A stretch of 39,843 nucleotides of DNA from a virus. Position numbers and translations under genes: made by a program. Position 1 is the stretch's first letter. Each line of letters starts with the position of its first letter. The stretch covers positions 1 to 39,843 of the IMG/VR virus record IMGVR_UViG_3300033141_005354. One strand, given 5' to 3'. Positions 1-9,890 of this stretch are shown here, piece by piece. Under the pieces are notes generated by a model. That model searched no databases, was not told the DNA's origin, and was given only the letters and a program-made list of their open reading frames with translations.

Positions 1-114
1 GATGTGAAAGAACTTCCAAAGGAAGAAGATAAGAAAGAAAATCTCGGAAAAATCTCTTATACTTGTCCGATATGCGGTTTTGAAGCAAAAACAAAAGCGG
101 GCTTGTCGGCGCAC
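1..114. repeat. Terminal direct repeat, left copy (circular overlap)
   Basis: Bases 1-114 are identical to 39730-39843. The reading frame of the glycosyltransferase that ends at 132 continues seamlessly from the right end, so the two copies are one genomic segment seen twice. This is the usual signature of an assembled circular or circularly permuted phage genome of 39,729 bp. A true short terminal repeat on a linear virion DNA is less likely because the copies lie inside one gene, but it is not excluded. Confidence 0.95.
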
Positions 115-132
115 AAAAGAAAACACAAATAA
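1..132 (+). CDS. 3' end of junction-spanning glycosyltransferase with C2H2 zinc finger
   Basis: This is the C-terminal part of the gene that begins at 38809. It encodes the last 44 residues and stops with TAA at 130-132. Residues 329-349 of the joined protein form a classical C2H2 zinc finger: C329-x2-C332-x12-H345-x3-H349, ending one residue before the stop. See the entry at 38809 for the catalytic part. The next gene starts 12 nt downstream after an (AAT)n run. Confidence 0.9.
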   Translation, partial: DVKELPKEEDKKENLGKISYTCPICGFEAKTKAGLSAHKRKHK

Positions 133-144
133 TAATAATAATAA

Positions 145-1830
145 TTGAATATCTTGAATACCTTGAATACCTTGAACATTTTATACCTCGGCACATTTAA
201 CAAGCCATACAGGACAGAAGTTTGGGTGATAAAATCGTTAAGCAAGCTTGGGCACAGCGTATCTTTCGCTTACGAAGGGGTAAGCGGAAATGAAGAGATA
301 ATCGCAAAACTAAAAAAAGCAGATGTTTTCTTATACAGCAAGGCGAATACAATTCAGCCGTTATCTGATATTCTTGAATACTGCCGAGGAAAAAACATAA
401 TTTCTGTTTGCTGGCTGTATGACCTTTATTGGGGAACTCCGAGAGAGCACGAGACAAGGCACGATAGATTTAAGGCGGATATTGTTTTGACGACAGACGG
501 CGGACACCAAAGAGAGTGGCAGTCCGTAGGCGTTGACAACAGGGTATTAAGGCAGGGCATATTTCAGGACGAGGCATTTATCGGCAACAAAAAAGATATT
601 CCAGAAGAAATAGTTTTTGTGGCTAATAAGAACGCTTGGCATCCGAAGAGGGAGGAATTGGACGCATTTTTAAGAAATAATTATGGAAGCAAGTATAAAA
701 GATACGGAGACGAGAACCAAATAAGGGGGAAAGACCTTAATGATTTATTCGCCTCGGTTAAAATTGTTGTCGGAGATAACTATCCTTCGCCGAATTATTG
801 GTCTAACAGAGTTTATGAGACATTGGGGCGAGGCGGTTTCTTGGTAACGCCGAGAGTTTCGGGTCTTGAAAAAGAGTTTAGGTATTATAAGCATTTTATT
901 CCGTTTGAGTATGGGAATTACGAACAGCTAAAAGAGATAATTGATTATTATTTGACCCACGACAAGGAAAGGGAGAAGATACGAATGGCGGGACACAGGT
1001 ATTGCAAGGAAAACTATACTTACCTTAAAAGGTGCGAAGAGCTTTGCGGGATATTAAAAGAGGAAATGATAGCCAGAAAAAAGAACCCAGCAAGCAAAGA
1101 TATAGTTGTGTCCCCAGATAACTTGAAAAAAGATGATGGCGGCATAACAACAATACTTCTTAACTACAAGAGACCAGAACAGGTTAAGAGATTGATAAAA
1201 GAGCTTAAAAGGCAGAAAGGCGTAAAGCAGGAAATATGGGTCTGGGATAGTTCTGGAAAAGACAATAACTTCGGTTGCGCGACATTTAAAGACCCGATAA
1301 ATACTGGCGTTGAGAGCAGGTGGGAATTGGCGAGAATGGCGAGAACAAAATATGTTGTAATGTTAGACGACGATGTCCATTTGATGGACGATTATGTGAT
1401 TAAAGACCTTTTAGAAGCGAAAAAGAAAGAGCCCCCGCAAGTTATATTGGGCTGGCGTGGAGTAAGGCAGTTTGTTGACGGGCAGAAATATACAGATTGT
1501 TATCATACCCGCTCGGAGCTGTCAAAAAAAGACCAGTTTGTCCACATAATCAAGGGGCAGATATTCATAATAGACAGAGAACACTTGGAAAGGTCAAGAA
1601 GTTTCCCGCAGGAAATAAAAAATATAGACGACAGGACGCACGGGGAGATATTCTACGGGCTTTATTGGGGAAACAACCAGCCGATACACAAAGTTTTAGC
1701 TTGCTTGTCTGGTAGGGTTAAAAACATTATAGGCGACGGGAAAGGGCTGGAACACAGAAAAGACCACAAGAAAAAGCAAAACGAATACTGGGATTATTGT
1801 ATAAATAGAAAATATATCAAAAATGTTTAA
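145..1830 (+). CDS. Bifunctional glycosyltransferase (CgeB/GT4-like + GT2-like domain)
   Basis: The 561-aa protein appears to hold two glycosyltransferase folds. Residues 1-310 resemble a GT-B enzyme of the CgeB/Glyco_trans_1_2 type, with an N-terminal NILYLGTF strand, a VIVLTTDGG-like segment and a late YETLGRGGFLVTPR nucleotide-sugar-binding segment. Residues 330-480 resemble a GT-A/GT2 domain, with a TTILLNYKRPEQ start and a VVMLDDDVHL motif supplying the DxD metal site. It probably transfers sugars to a phage or host-surface glycan. The start is uncertain: four TTG codons (145, 154, 163, 172) lie in frame in a repeated TTGAATACC stretch, and no ATG or Shine-Dalgarno is present. It is first in a block of tightly packed sugar genes. 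Confidence 0.8.
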   Translation: MNILNTLNTLNILYLGTFNKPYRTEVWVIKSLSKLGHSVSFAYEGVSGNEEIIAKLKKADVFLYSKANTIQPLSDILEYCRGKNIISVCWLYDLYWGTPREHETRHDRFKADIVLTTDGGHQREWQSVGVDNRVLRQGIFQDEAFIGNKKDIPEEIVFVANKNAWHPKREELDAFLRNNYGSKYKRYGDENQIRGKDLNDLFASVKIVVGDNYPSPNYWSNRVYETLGRGGFLVTPRVSGLEKEFRYYKHFIPFEYGNYEQLKEIIDYYLTHDKEREKIRMAGHRYCKENYTYLKRCEELCGILKEEMIARKKNPASKDIVVSPDNLKKDDGGITTILLNYKRPEQVKRLIKELKRQKGVKQEIWVWDSSGKDNNFGCATFKDPINTGVESRWELARMARTKYVVMLDDDVHLMDDYVIKDLLEAKKKEPPQVILGWRGVRQFVDGQKYTDCYHTRSELSKKDQFVHIIKGQIFIIDREHLERSRSFPQEIKNIDDRTHGEIFYGLYWGNNQPIHKVLACLSGRVKNIIGDGKGLEHRKDHKKKQNEYWDYCINRKYIKNV

Positions 1831-1842
1831 AGATGTTTAAAG

Positions 1843-2841
1843 ATGTTTTCGATAGTTCTTACAACAATAAATAACCCGAAGCTTTTGATTGATTACCATA
1901 AGGCGTTAAAAGATGTTTCCCACAACATAATAGTTGTCCCAGACAATAAAACGCCAGAAGAAGCGAGGGAAACCGTTAAAAAGGTGGGCGGCGAATGGCT
2001 GGACAGAAACCTGTTGGGATACGAGAATGACGACGCAAAAAGAATGGAGGGGATAATAAGAGCGATGGAGAGGAAAGACGACTTTGTTGTTCTTTTAGAC
2101 GACGATAATTATTTCAATGACAATTTATGGTATTTGTCAATGTCAAAAGTCGGCGATATAGATAAGTTTTACGCTTGGTATTCAAGGAATAATTGGGTTA
2201 ATTGTTGCGAGGCGTTAAACCGAAGAGACATTTTCCCGAGGGGATTTCCTTACTCGAAAATGAGAGAAGCCGAAATAATCTCCGAAAGGGAAGAAAACGA
2301 CCAAGTAATAGTAAATGCGGGTCTTTGGACGGAAAGCCCAGATGTCGATGCGGTTTTTCATCTGATAAAAGATGTAAGGACAACGGAGCTTTCAGACGAA
2401 TTTATTTTAGGGGAAAACCAGTATTGCCCGTTTAATTCGCAGAACACGGCTATTTTAACGGATACGCTTTGCGGATACTTTTTTAGACCTAAAATGGAGG
2501 GCGAAACAACAAGATATTCGGATATATTCGCTGGGTTGTTCTATGAGAAAATAGCAAACCATTTGGGCGGAAGGATATTTTTTGGAAGACCCCTGTCAAA
2601 ACATATAAGAAACAGCCACGATTATTTGCGGGACGCATTGCAGGAAATAAAAGAAGCTATGATTTTAGAAGATATTTTACCCTCATTTGAGGAAGCGGAG
2701 CTGAAACAAAAAGATTGGGGAGATTGTTTGGCGGAATTGTTAGACCAGCTTAACGGCAAAAACAAAGAAACAAAAACATTTTTAGAGCATTATAAAAAAG
2801 AAGCAAATAAGTATTTAGAAATATGCGAAAAGTATGCATAA
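1843..2841 (+). CDS. GT75-like glycosyltransferase (reversibly glycosylated polypeptide / UDP-arabinopyranose mutase-like)
   Basis: The 332-aa protein starts with a GT-A strand (FSIVLTTINNPKLL), has LLDDDNY as its metal-binding DDD motif near residue 89, and carries segments reminiscent of plant reversibly glycosylated polypeptides: FPRGFPYSKMRE, a following GLW...PDVDA, then CPFNSQNTA and RYSDIFAGL. In plants that family interconverts UDP-arabinopyranose and UDP-arabinofuranose and self-glycosylates. The family resemblance is by eye; substrate is not known here. The start ATG at 1843 follows a repeated TTTAAAGATG. Its 3' end overlaps the next gene by 19 nt, so they are probably translationally coupled. 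Confidence 0.75.
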   Translation: MFSIVLTTINNPKLLIDYHKALKDVSHNIIVVPDNKTPEEARETVKKVGGEWLDRNLLGYENDDAKRMEGIIRAMERKDDFVVLLDDDNYFNDNLWYLSMSKVGDIDKFYAWYSRNNWVNCCEALNRRDIFPRGFPYSKMREAEIISEREENDQVIVNAGLWTESPDVDAVFHLIKDVRTTELSDEFILGENQYCPFNSQNTAILTDTLCGYFFRPKMEGETTRYSDIFAGLFYEKIANHLGGRIFFGRPLSKHIRNSHDYLRDALQEIKEAMILEDILPSFEEAELKQKDWGDCLAELLDQLNGKNKETKTFLEHYKKEANKYLEICEKYA

Positions 2842-3758
2842 CCGGCGCTGGCGGTTTTATAGGACACCACTTGGCGCGATACCTTAAAAATAAGGGATAC
2901 TGGGTTCGGGGAGTTGATATAAAAGAACCAGAATTTTCAAACAAAAACGAAATGGACGAATTCTTAAAAATTGATTTAAGAAACCCAGAAAACTGCCTAA
3001 AAGCGGCAAATGGAGTTGACGATGTATACAATTTAGCCGCAAATATGGGCGGCATAGGATTTATAACATTTCATAAATCAGATGTTCTTTCGGACAATGT
3101 TTTAATAAATACCAATATGGCTCTGGCTTGTAAGGAAAACGGGGTTAAGAGAGCATTTTATTCAAGTTCCGCCTGTGTGTATCCAATATCAAAACAAGTA
3201 AATCCGAATATAACAGCATTGAAAGAAGAAGACGCCTATCCAGCAGAACCAGACAACGAATATGGCTGGGAAAAGCTATTCTCGGAAAGATTATGGGCTT
3301 CATTTAATAAGTTTTTTGAAGTAAGGATAGCAAGATTTCATAACATTTACGGAGAAGAAGGGACATTTGAGGGCGGAAGAGAGAAAGCTCCAGCGGCTCT
3401 TTGCAGAAAAATAGCAAAAGGAGAAGAGGTGGAAATATGGGGAGACGGCAGGCAAACAAGGTCTTTCTGCTATATAGATGATTGCGTGGAAGGCGTATAC
3501 AGGTTAATGAACTCTGATTTTAGGGAGCCGCTAAACATAGGTTCAGACAGATTGGTTGCGATAGACGAGTTGGCGAATATAATAGCTAAAATAGCTGGCA
3601 AAAAAATAACAATAAGGCACAATACAGATAAACCGCAGGGCGTCAGGGGAAGAAATTCCGATAATACTTTATGTAAAAAGGTTCTTAACTGGCAGCCGCA
3701 GATACCATTAGAAAAAGGTCTTTCAAGGACATATAATTGGATAAAACAACAGGTATAA
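2823..3758 (+). CDS. GDP-mannose 3,5-epimerase-like NAD-dependent epimerase
   Basis: The 311-aa protein is an extended SDR enzyme. It has the NAD-binding GAGGFIG at residues 8-14, the NMGGIGFI segment, SSSACVYP containing the family's catalytic Cys, YGWEK with the YxxxK pair, RFHNIYGEEGTFEGGREKAPAA with the second catalytic Lys, and WGDGRQTRSFCYIDDCVEGV. These match plant GDP-mannose 3,5-epimerase closely, so the likely reaction is GDP-D-mannose to GDP-L-galactose (or gulose). Length is a little short of the plant enzyme. It overlaps the upstream GT75-like gene by 19 nt and would supply an activated sugar to the neighbouring transferases. Confidence 0.88.
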   Translation: MRKVCITGAGGFIGHHLARYLKNKGYWVRGVDIKEPEFSNKNEMDEFLKIDLRNPENCLKAANGVDDVYNLAANMGGIGFITFHKSDVLSDNVLINTNMALACKENGVKRAFYSSSACVYPISKQVNPNITALKEEDAYPAEPDNEYGWEKLFSERLWASFNKFFEVRIARFHNIYGEEGTFEGGREKAPAALCRKIAKGEEVEIWGDGRQTRSFCYIDDCVEGVYRLMNSDFREPLNIGSDRLVAIDELANIIAKIAGKKITIRHNTDKPQGVRGRNSDNTLCKKVLNWQPQIPLEKGLSRTYNWIKQQV

Positions 3759-3762
3759 AAAC

Positions 3763-4194
3763 TTGGGCAAGAAATATCGGTATAAACCTTGGAAAAAAAG
3801 AAACAAAGTAGCCGTGTCTGGATACTTTTTATGGCTGCATATCGGGCATATAGAGTATTTTAGGCAAGCCAGCAAACTGGGAAGAGTTATAGCTATTGTA
3901 AATAACGACACGCAGCAGATATTAAAATACGGCAAAATTATAGTTCCGTTGGAAGAAAGGTTAAAAGTAATTCAAAGCATTCGCTATGTGGACAAGGCGA
4001 TACCCAGCATAGACAAAGACAGAACGGTATGCAAAACGCTTGAAATGCTAAAACCAGACATATTCGCCAACGGGGGCGACAGAGACAACAAAAATGTTCC
4101 AGAAAAAGATATTTGCGACAAATGTTTAATTAAAATGGTTTACGGGCTTGGAGACAAAGTCCAATCAACAAGCTGGCTATTCAAAAAAATATGA
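3763..4194 (+). CDS. Cytidylyltransferase-like nucleotidyltransferase (HxGH family)
   Basis: The 143-aa protein has VAVSGYFLWLHIGHIEYF near residue 18, where LHIGH is the HxGH nucleotide-binding motif of the TagD/RfaE/ECT family. It is followed by IVNNDTQQ, PLEERLKVI, the repeated aspartates of SIDKDRTVC, and PDIFANGGDRD. Such enzymes join CMP or AMP to a phospho-sugar or phospho-alcohol. The exact substrate cannot be told. The best start is TTG at 3763, 4 nt after the upstream stop; no Shine-Dalgarno is visible. The stop overlaps the next ATG (ATGA), so coupling is likely. It fits the nucleotide-sugar role of the block. Confidence 0.75.
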   Translation: MGKKYRYKPWKKRNKVAVSGYFLWLHIGHIEYFRQASKLGRVIAIVNNDTQQILKYGKIIVPLEERLKVIQSIRYVDKAIPSIDKDRTVCKTLEMLKPDIFANGGDRDNKNVPEKDICDKCLIKMVYGLGDKVQSTSWLFKKI

Positions 4195-4862
4195 AGGGAT
4201 TAATAATAGGAGCGGGCGAAATAGGGCAAGCGTTATATAAAGTTTTGCGCAACTCGCACGAAACATATATAAGAGACAAGTTAAATATAGATTTAAAGGA
4301 TATAGAAATAATACATATCTGTTTTCCTTATTCAAACAAGTTTGTCGGGATAGTCAAGAAATACCAGAAACAATACAATCCGAAATATACGGTAATTCAC
4401 AGCACAGTTCCAGTCGGCACATCAAGAAAATGCGGAGCAGTCCACAGCCCAGTCAGGGGAATGCACCCGCACCTTGAAAGCGGAATAAGAACTTTTGTAA
4501 AGTTTGTCGGCGGCAAAGACGCAGATGTTATAGCCGAGTATTTTAGAAGGGCGGGATTAAAAGTCCAAATATGTCGGAAATCGGAAACAACGGAGCTGGC
4601 TAAAATACTATCCACGACAAGATACGGAATAGATATTGAGGTTTGCAAGGAGATTGAGAGATTGTGCGGCAGATATGATGTCCCGTTTTCAGAAGCGTAT
4701 ACGCTTTGGACGGAAACATACAATAAGGGCTACCAGAAGCTTAATCGCCCAGAATACACAAGACCCATTTTACAGCCGATACAAGGAAAAATTTTAGGAC
4801 ATTGCGTGTTGCCCAATTTAAAACTAATTAAAACAAAACTCACTCGGTGGGTAAAAAATTAA
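4191..4862 (+). CDS. Rossmann-fold dehydrogenase-like protein (nucleotide-sugar dehydrogenase/6PGDH-like N-domain)
   Basis: The 223-aa protein begins with MKGLIIGAGEIGQAL, a GxGxxG dinucleotide-binding loop at residues 7-12. IIHICFPYS and VIHSTVPVGTSR then resemble the NAD-binding and substrate-facing strands of UDP-glucose/GDP-mannose dehydrogenases, and TTELAKILSTTRYG resembles their central helix. It is much shorter than a full dehydrogenase (about 400 aa) and lacks an obvious UDP-binding C domain. It may be a minimal enzyme or act only on a small substrate. It overlaps the upstream stop by 4 nt and closes the sugar block. Confidence 0.6.
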   Translation: MKGLIIGAGEIGQALYKVLRNSHETYIRDKLNIDLKDIEIIHICFPYSNKFVGIVKKYQKQYNPKYTVIHSTVPVGTSRKCGAVHSPVRGMHPHLESGIRTFVKFVGGKDADVIAEYFRRAGLKVQICRKSETTELAKILSTTRYGIDIEVCKEIERLCGRYDVPFSEAYTLWTETYNKGYQKLNRPEYTRPILQPIQGKILGHCVLPNLKLIKTKLTRWVKN

Positions 4863-4875
4863 AGGGTTCAGCATT

Positions 4876-5145
4876 ATGTTAAAAGATGAAAATAAAAAAG
4901 CTATATTACTGGAATTGATAGCCAGAACGGAAGGCAGGATATTTACGGCTGAAATTGAAGAAAGGTATTTAAATAGAAAAATACTTGCCGGTACTTCAAA
5001 AGAAAAATGGCAAAGGGTATTAGCCGGCGTCCAACAACAAAGAAAATCAGACCAAGAAAGGTTGGATTTCTATAATGAAGTATTAAAAGAATATGACCAT
5101 ATCCGAATTCACGAAAATAAGGAAACTGATAAGGATACTGCTTAA
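4876..5145 (+). CDS. Hypothetical charged protein before the collagen-like fiber
   Basis: The 89-aa protein is strongly charged and predicted helical; no known family is recognised. Lys/Glu-rich helices fill residues 1-80, with [16 protein letters not shown] in the middle. It starts with ATG at 4876 after AGGGTTCAGCATT, with no clear ribosome site. The last 53 nt overlap the start of the collagen-like fiber gene in another frame, so the two are probably co-translated. It may be a chaperone or an attachment piece for the fiber; that is inference from position only. Confidence 0.7.
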   Translation: MLKDENKKAILLELIARTEGRIFTAEIEERYLNRKILAGTSKEKWQRVLAGVQQQRKSDQERLDFYNEVLKEYDHIRIHENKETDKDTA

Positions 5146-8100
5146 AAAAGCCGAGGAAGAAGCCCTTAAAGGAGGGGAGATTTTATCAGAGCGGGACAAA
5201 AATAAAATTAAAGCTGAAATAATAAAAGAGGCAGGTTTCACATTAGCGGAATACGACAGATTTGAGATAGAGCGGAAGGCAAAAAGAAGAAAAACTTTAA
5301 GGGGAGAAAAAGGCGAAAAAGGAGACAGGGGACCGCAAGGTCCGCCGGGACCGCCGGGACCCCGTGGTCCGAAAGGAGAAAAGGGCGACAGAGGACCAAG
5401 GGGAGAAAGGGGACCGCAGGGACCGAAGGGCGAACCGGGAAAAGACGCAGACCAGTCCAGAATAGACGAAACCATAGATAATGTAAAGTGGCAAATAGAA
5501 GAGGACATTAAAAACTTAAAAGAAGAGCTTCCAGACCCCAAAGACCTTAAAACCCTAACCGACGGCTCAAACGCTGATAAGCTCCATACCCATAATATAA
5601 AAAATGTGGTTCAGCAAGTTATTCGGGGAGGCGGAGCGGCGCAGGACTGGGTGGAACAGCATTTTTATACAAAAGACGAGATAGACAGCTTGGTAGGAAC
5701 TGGCGGCGGCGTTTGGGGCTCTATCACGGGCAATCTTTCAGACCAGACTGATTTACAAGCCGAATTGGACGCTTTACTGAAATTAGACCAGACATCGCCG
5801 CAAACAATTACAAACGGAATTCCTCTTTTAAATACAACCCCGAGCGGAAGCGCCGATATTAAGAGCTTGGTAAACAAGGAATATGTTGATTTCGCCGTAA
5901 CTTCTCTCGGAGCGAGCTATTATATGTATGACGAAGACGACGCCACGGGATACAAGACCTGTTACCTTAATCCTTCGGCAGACGCAGAGACATACATAGA
6001 GGCGGCAGATTTGACGGATGACGCATATATCGGTGGCTGGATTTCGGCATCGGGAGAAGCACCCTCAAAACTATTAAAGGGAATATATAATTGGTATATT
6101 ACATTAGAAAAAACAACTGGCACAAAGGATTTAAGAGTTTATTGGAAATTAATTGAGAGAAAGTCGGGCGGTTCAGAAACAGTTATCGCCACAAGCTCAA
6201 ATTCAAACATTATTACTGATAAAGCGTCTTACCTTATTCCTCTACAATTGGAAGAAGACTATATTCTTGAGGCGGGAAGCAGAATTGTGGGAAAGCTTTA
6301 CGCAGATGTATCGGGAAGCGGAAATGCCCCAACCGTTAGGATATACTATCAGGGAGACATAAGTTCAAGGTGGGAGATACCAGCAAATTCAGAGATTTTT
6401 CAAAACATTTTTGTCCCTTATGACGGAGCGAAAAAAAATGTTGATTTGGGAGATAAAAACTTAACCACAACGGGAGATATAACGGCTGGAAACCTAAACA
6501 TTTCCAACTGGGATACAGCTTACGGGTGGGGCGACCACTCGGCGGAGGGTTATTTAAAGGATATTACTGGTGAAAGCATAGGAGATTTATCAGATGTGGA
6601 CTTAACGGATATTGCCAATGGCAAAATACTAAAATATAATTCTACTTCTGGAAAATGGGAATGCGAAACTGAAAGCGGCGGCGGAGCTACCCAATTATCA
6701 GATTTGTCTGATGTAAATACCGCAACCCCAACAGCGGGAAATGTTTTAAGAGCCGACGGGGTTGATTGGGAATCTACCACTCTTTCCCATTCGGATTTGT
6801 CTGACGTTAATTCTGACGACCACCACGCAAGGTATGCTTTGACCGAAGATTTATCTTCAAATGAAATAACCCAACTGCAAAACATTGATTCGGTTACTAT
6901 CAGCAATACCCAATGGGGATATCTTGGAGCTATGACCGCACAGCCGTTAGAGGATTTGTCGGGATTAACAACAGATGATTTAAGCGAAGGAAGTTCAAAT
7001 AAATACTATTCAAACGCCTTGGTTGATTCTCATTTATCGGGCGGGACAGGAATAAGCTATTCTTCGGGAACTATCAGCTTGTCTCATTTAGGGTTTGAAA
7101 GTTTAACAGACCCAGGTGCGGATAGAATACCTTTTTGGAACGATACAGCTGGAACTTTTGAGTGGAAAGATTTTTCTAACTGGGACACTGCCTATTCTTG
7201 GGGCGACCACTCAATCGCAGGATATTTTGTAAAGGGAACTGACTCCATAGACGAGGCGAGCGATGTGGACACGACAACAGATACGCCGACGAAGAACGAG
7301 GTTTTGAAATGGAATGGAAGCAAATGGGTTCCAGCGTCTTATGATTACAGTTTTGTTTTCTCAATAGCGTCTTTCAGCGACGGAGAAACAACAACTCAAT
7401 TGATTGGTTCGGGAGTATGGAGGGCAAACGGAACTATGAGTTATTCCGCAACATATAATAATGGACCGCCGACAAACGCTGATGTCAAAATGTCAATAAA
7501 CGGCGGAGCGTATAATTCTGTGGGAAGTATGGCTTCGCCAGATTACGAAAGCGGGACAAACAATCAGGACATTAATTATCCCGCAAGCAAAGACCAGTAT
7601 TTAAGATTTAGATTAGAGGCGACAGACGGGACCGATAACGATACAAGATACGAAGGTGCGATTTATTTCAGAAATTACTTATACTGGGGCGTTTCCGCTA
7701 AGAATTCTGGATTTACCGAAGCAGATATCGAGGGGCTGTCTGGAAGCCAGTTAACAAACGACCATACCCAATCAAAAAGCATAAATGCGGGAAGCGGGGA
7801 ATATCTGGTTTGGGCTTGCCCAGCGAGTTATACTAACTTGCCTACGGGAACGGATTATGAGACAGACGGCGGCGGGACAGGATTTGTCTTTAAGGGAATG
7901 ACTTGTGCGTTTCAGACAAAGGAAACGGTAAGCGTAACAAACTCTGCGGGTTATACAGAGGATTACGAAGTTTATGCTTCTACACTGCCTAACTTGGGAA
8001 GCGGCACTTTAACCACTTATACTTCCCGACAAGCGATAAATAAAATTTATTACGGAGTTACCACAAAAACAAGCGGATATACGGAAAGCGATGTGGAAAA

Positions 8101-8371
8101 CCTTGAAAAATCGGAAATTACCAATGATTCTACGCAGGTTTGGGACGCTTTAACCGCAGGGTCGGGAGAGTATTTATTGTTTGCTTTCCCAAAGAGGTGG
8201 GGCGAAAAAGGAACAAATTATAGTTTTTATGATTATTCAACAGGTTTTGAAGCGGCATTTTTAAATGCGGAAACTGTCAGTATCACAAACCAAAACGGCT
8301 GGACAGAAGATTTTTATGTTTACCGTTCTGAAAACGCCAACCTCGGAACAATAACAATACAAACCAAATAA
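5093..8371 (+). CDS. Collagen-like tail fiber / receptor-binding structural protein
   Basis: The 1092-aa protein has a charged helical N-terminus (1-70), then 16 perfect Gly-X-Y triplets at residues 71-118 (5303-5446) such as [20 protein letters not shown], then a long modular shaft. Shaft modules include [12 protein letters not shown] (near 468) and [12 protein letters not shown] (near 696), DLSDV repeats and a [20 protein letters not shown] block. Two related domains form the C-terminus (about 865-985 and 986-1092), each with YWGV/YYGV, SGEYL and a WTEDF-like motif. Collagen triplets are known in phage fibers, where they form trimeric rods. It is surely a virion surface fiber; which part binds the host is not visible. 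Confidence 0.88.
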   Translation: MTISEFTKIRKLIRILLKKAEEEALKGGEILSERDKNKIKAEIIKEAGFTLAEYDRFEIERKAKRRKTLRGEKGEKGDRGPQGPPGPPGPRGPKGEKGDRGPRGERGPQGPKGEPGKDADQSRIDETIDNVKWQIEEDIKNLKEELPDPKDLKTLTDGSNADKLHTHNIKNVVQQVIRGGGAAQDWVEQHFYTKDEIDSLVGTGGGVWGSITGNLSDQTDLQAELDALLKLDQTSPQTITNGIPLLNTTPSGSADIKSLVNKEYVDFAVTSLGASYYMYDEDDATGYKTCYLNPSADAETYIEAADLTDDAYIGGWISASGEAPSKLLKGIYNWYITLEKTTGTKDLRVYWKLIERKSGGSETVIATSSNSNIITDKASYLIPLQLEEDYILEAGSRIVGKLYADVSGSGNAPTVRIYYQGDISSRWEIPANSEIFQNIFVPYDGAKKNVDLGDKNLTTTGDITAGNLNISNWDTAYGWGDHSAEGYLKDITGESIGDLSDVDLTDIANGKILKYNSTSGKWECETESGGGATQLSDLSDVNTATPTAGNVLRADGVDWESTTLSHSDLSDVNSDDHHARYALTEDLSSNEITQLQNIDSVTISNTQWGYLGAMTAQPLEDLSGLTTDDLSEGSSNKYYSNALVDSHLSGGTGISYSSGTISLSHLGFESLTDPGADRIPFWNDTAGTFEWKDFSNWDTAYSWGDHSIAGYFVKGTDSIDEASDVDTTTDTPTKNEVLKWNGSKWVPASYDYSFVFSIASFSDGETTTQLIGSGVWRANGTMSYSATYNNGPPTNADVKMSINGGAYNSVGSMASPDYESGTNNQDINYPASKDQYLRFRLEATDGTDNDTRYEGAIYFRNYLYWGVSAKNSGFTEADIEGLSGSQLTNDHTQSKSINAGSGEYLVWACPASYTNLPTGTDYETDGGGTGFVFKGMTCAFQTKETVSVTNSAGYTEDYEVYASTLPNLGSGTLTTYTSRQAINKIYYGVTTKTSGYTESDVENLEKSEITNDSTQVWDALTAGSGEYLLFAFPKRWGEKGTNYSFYDYSTGFEAAFLNAETVSITNQNGWTEDFYVYRSENANLGTITIQTK

Positions 8372-8383
8372 AACTAAACTAAA

Positions 8384-9868
8384 ATGCCAATAGGATTAAC
8401 AGCAAAAATAGAGCCAAAAAACGACGGATTTATCGGAATTGTAGACGCAGACCAAATTTTAGGAGCTAATGACGGCGGGGGGACAATCCCCGATGACGCT
8501 ATTTCGTCTTCAAGTATTACCCAGCACCAAGGAAGTATAGACCACACCCAGATTTCAAATGTCGGGACAAATACCCACGCCCAGATAGACAGCCATATAA
8601 GCGACAACACAATCCATTTTTCTGATTTGAGCTCTTTTGATACCGATGATTTAACGGAAGGTTCAACCAATCTTTATTATAGCGATGCAAAGGTTGACGC
8701 TCATTTATCGGGCGGAACTGGGATAGGTTATTCCTCGGGAGTTATAAGTTTGTCCCATTTGGGATTTGAGAACTTAACCGACCCCGATGCTGACAGAATA
8801 CCATACTGGAATGATACGGCGGGAACTTTCCAATGGAAGGATTTCAGCAACTGGGACACGGCTTATAGCTGGGGAGACCATTCAATAGAAGGTTATTTAA
8901 AAGACATAACAGGAGAAAGCATTGGCGACCTATCAGATGTATATGACAATAGTCCTTCCGATAAAGATGTTTTGGTCTACAATTCGACGAATAACAGATA
9001 TGAAAACAGAGCTTTGGTCGAGGCGGATATTTCTGATTTAGACCACTATGACTCAGCCGATTTTGATGCGGATTTTTCGGGAAAAGACACAGATGATTTG
9101 AGCGAGGGAGCAAGCCATTTATATTATACCGACGCAAGGGTTGGAACTTACGGAGACAGCAATTATTTAAAGCTTGACGGGAGCAACGCCAATTCTAATA
9201 TAGATATAGGAAGTTATAACTTTTCAACAACAGGAACAATTTGGACAAATGGAAATCTTATCGGCGGTTTTATTTCAGCGATATATGATTTTACCATTAA
9301 CACGATGTCAATTGCGAGCGGTTCTATCACAGATTCAACTGGAAGCATTAGTTTCGGAAATGAAAATTTAAGCACAACGGGCACATTTTCTTCGGGAAGG
9401 TTAACGGCAACTGGTGATGGCACGGCAGGAATAGTTTTAAATCAAGGCGAAGACAGCGTAGGTTTAAAAATAAATGGATATGACGACCAAAGTTCAAAAA
9501 ACATTCAAGCTTATCTTAATTCTGGCGGTTTAGGAATAATAAGAACTTACAACACAGACCTTTATGTAGGTTATGGCGGAAATTTAAACCTTATAGCCGC
9601 TTCGAATAAAGAAGTATCCGTTATTTTGGGCGACGCATTGGGAGCAAAGAAATTCAAGATACTTGATTCTGGCTGGAATGTTAAAGTTTCGGTTGACAGC
9701 GACGGAGATATTGATGTCGGCGGGTCGGTCGTAATAGACGGAAGCGGGTATTTCAGACCAGTCAGCTCCGCAGACGCCTCAGCTCCCAATAATTCTATTT
9801 ATTATTCAACAACCCAGTCAAAACTGGTGTATAAAGACAGCGGGGGAACCGTAAATACGCTGTATTAA
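8384..9868 (+). CDS. Second tail fiber-like protein sharing a module with the collagen-like fiber
   Basis: The 494-aa protein repeats a fiber module of the upstream protein: [52 protein letters not shown] and [15 protein letters not shown] (residues 85-190). The protein match is high while codons differ, so this is an old duplication or gene-family relationship. The C-terminus (NNSIYYSTTQSKLVYKDSGG) resembles ends of other phage fiber proteins. ATG at 8384 lies 13 nt after the previous stop, with no Shine-Dalgarno. It is probably a fiber subunit, possibly distal to the first. Confidence 0.82.
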   Translation: MPIGLTAKIEPKNDGFIGIVDADQILGANDGGGTIPDDAISSSSITQHQGSIDHTQISNVGTNTHAQIDSHISDNTIHFSDLSSFDTDDLTEGSTNLYYSDAKVDAHLSGGTGIGYSSGVISLSHLGFENLTDPDADRIPYWNDTAGTFQWKDFSNWDTAYSWGDHSIEGYLKDITGESIGDLSDVYDNSPSDKDVLVYNSTNNRYENRALVEADISDLDHYDSADFDADFSGKDTDDLSEGASHLYYTDARVGTYGDSNYLKLDGSNANSNIDIGSYNFSTTGTIWTNGNLIGGFISAIYDFTINTMSIASGSITDSTGSISFGNENLSTTGTFSSGRLTATGDGTAGIVLNQGEDSVGLKINGYDDQSSKNIQAYLNSGGLGIIRTYNTDLYVGYGGNLNLIAASNKEVSVILGDALGAKKFKILDSGWNVKVSVDSDGDIDVGGSVVIDGSGYFRPVSSADASAPNNSIYYSTTQSKLVYKDSGGTVNTLY

Positions 9869-9890
9869 AAAAAATAATCTTAATAATCTT

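Noticed and set aside
1-114. Long terminal repeat of a linear mobile element
   Set aside because: Both copies are parts of the same reading frame, which continues across, so they are one segment seen twice.
5083-5541. Minus-strand open frame opposite the collagen-like repeat
   Set aside because: It is Pro/Ser/Phe-rich because it mirrors Gly-X-Y codons; no start signals.
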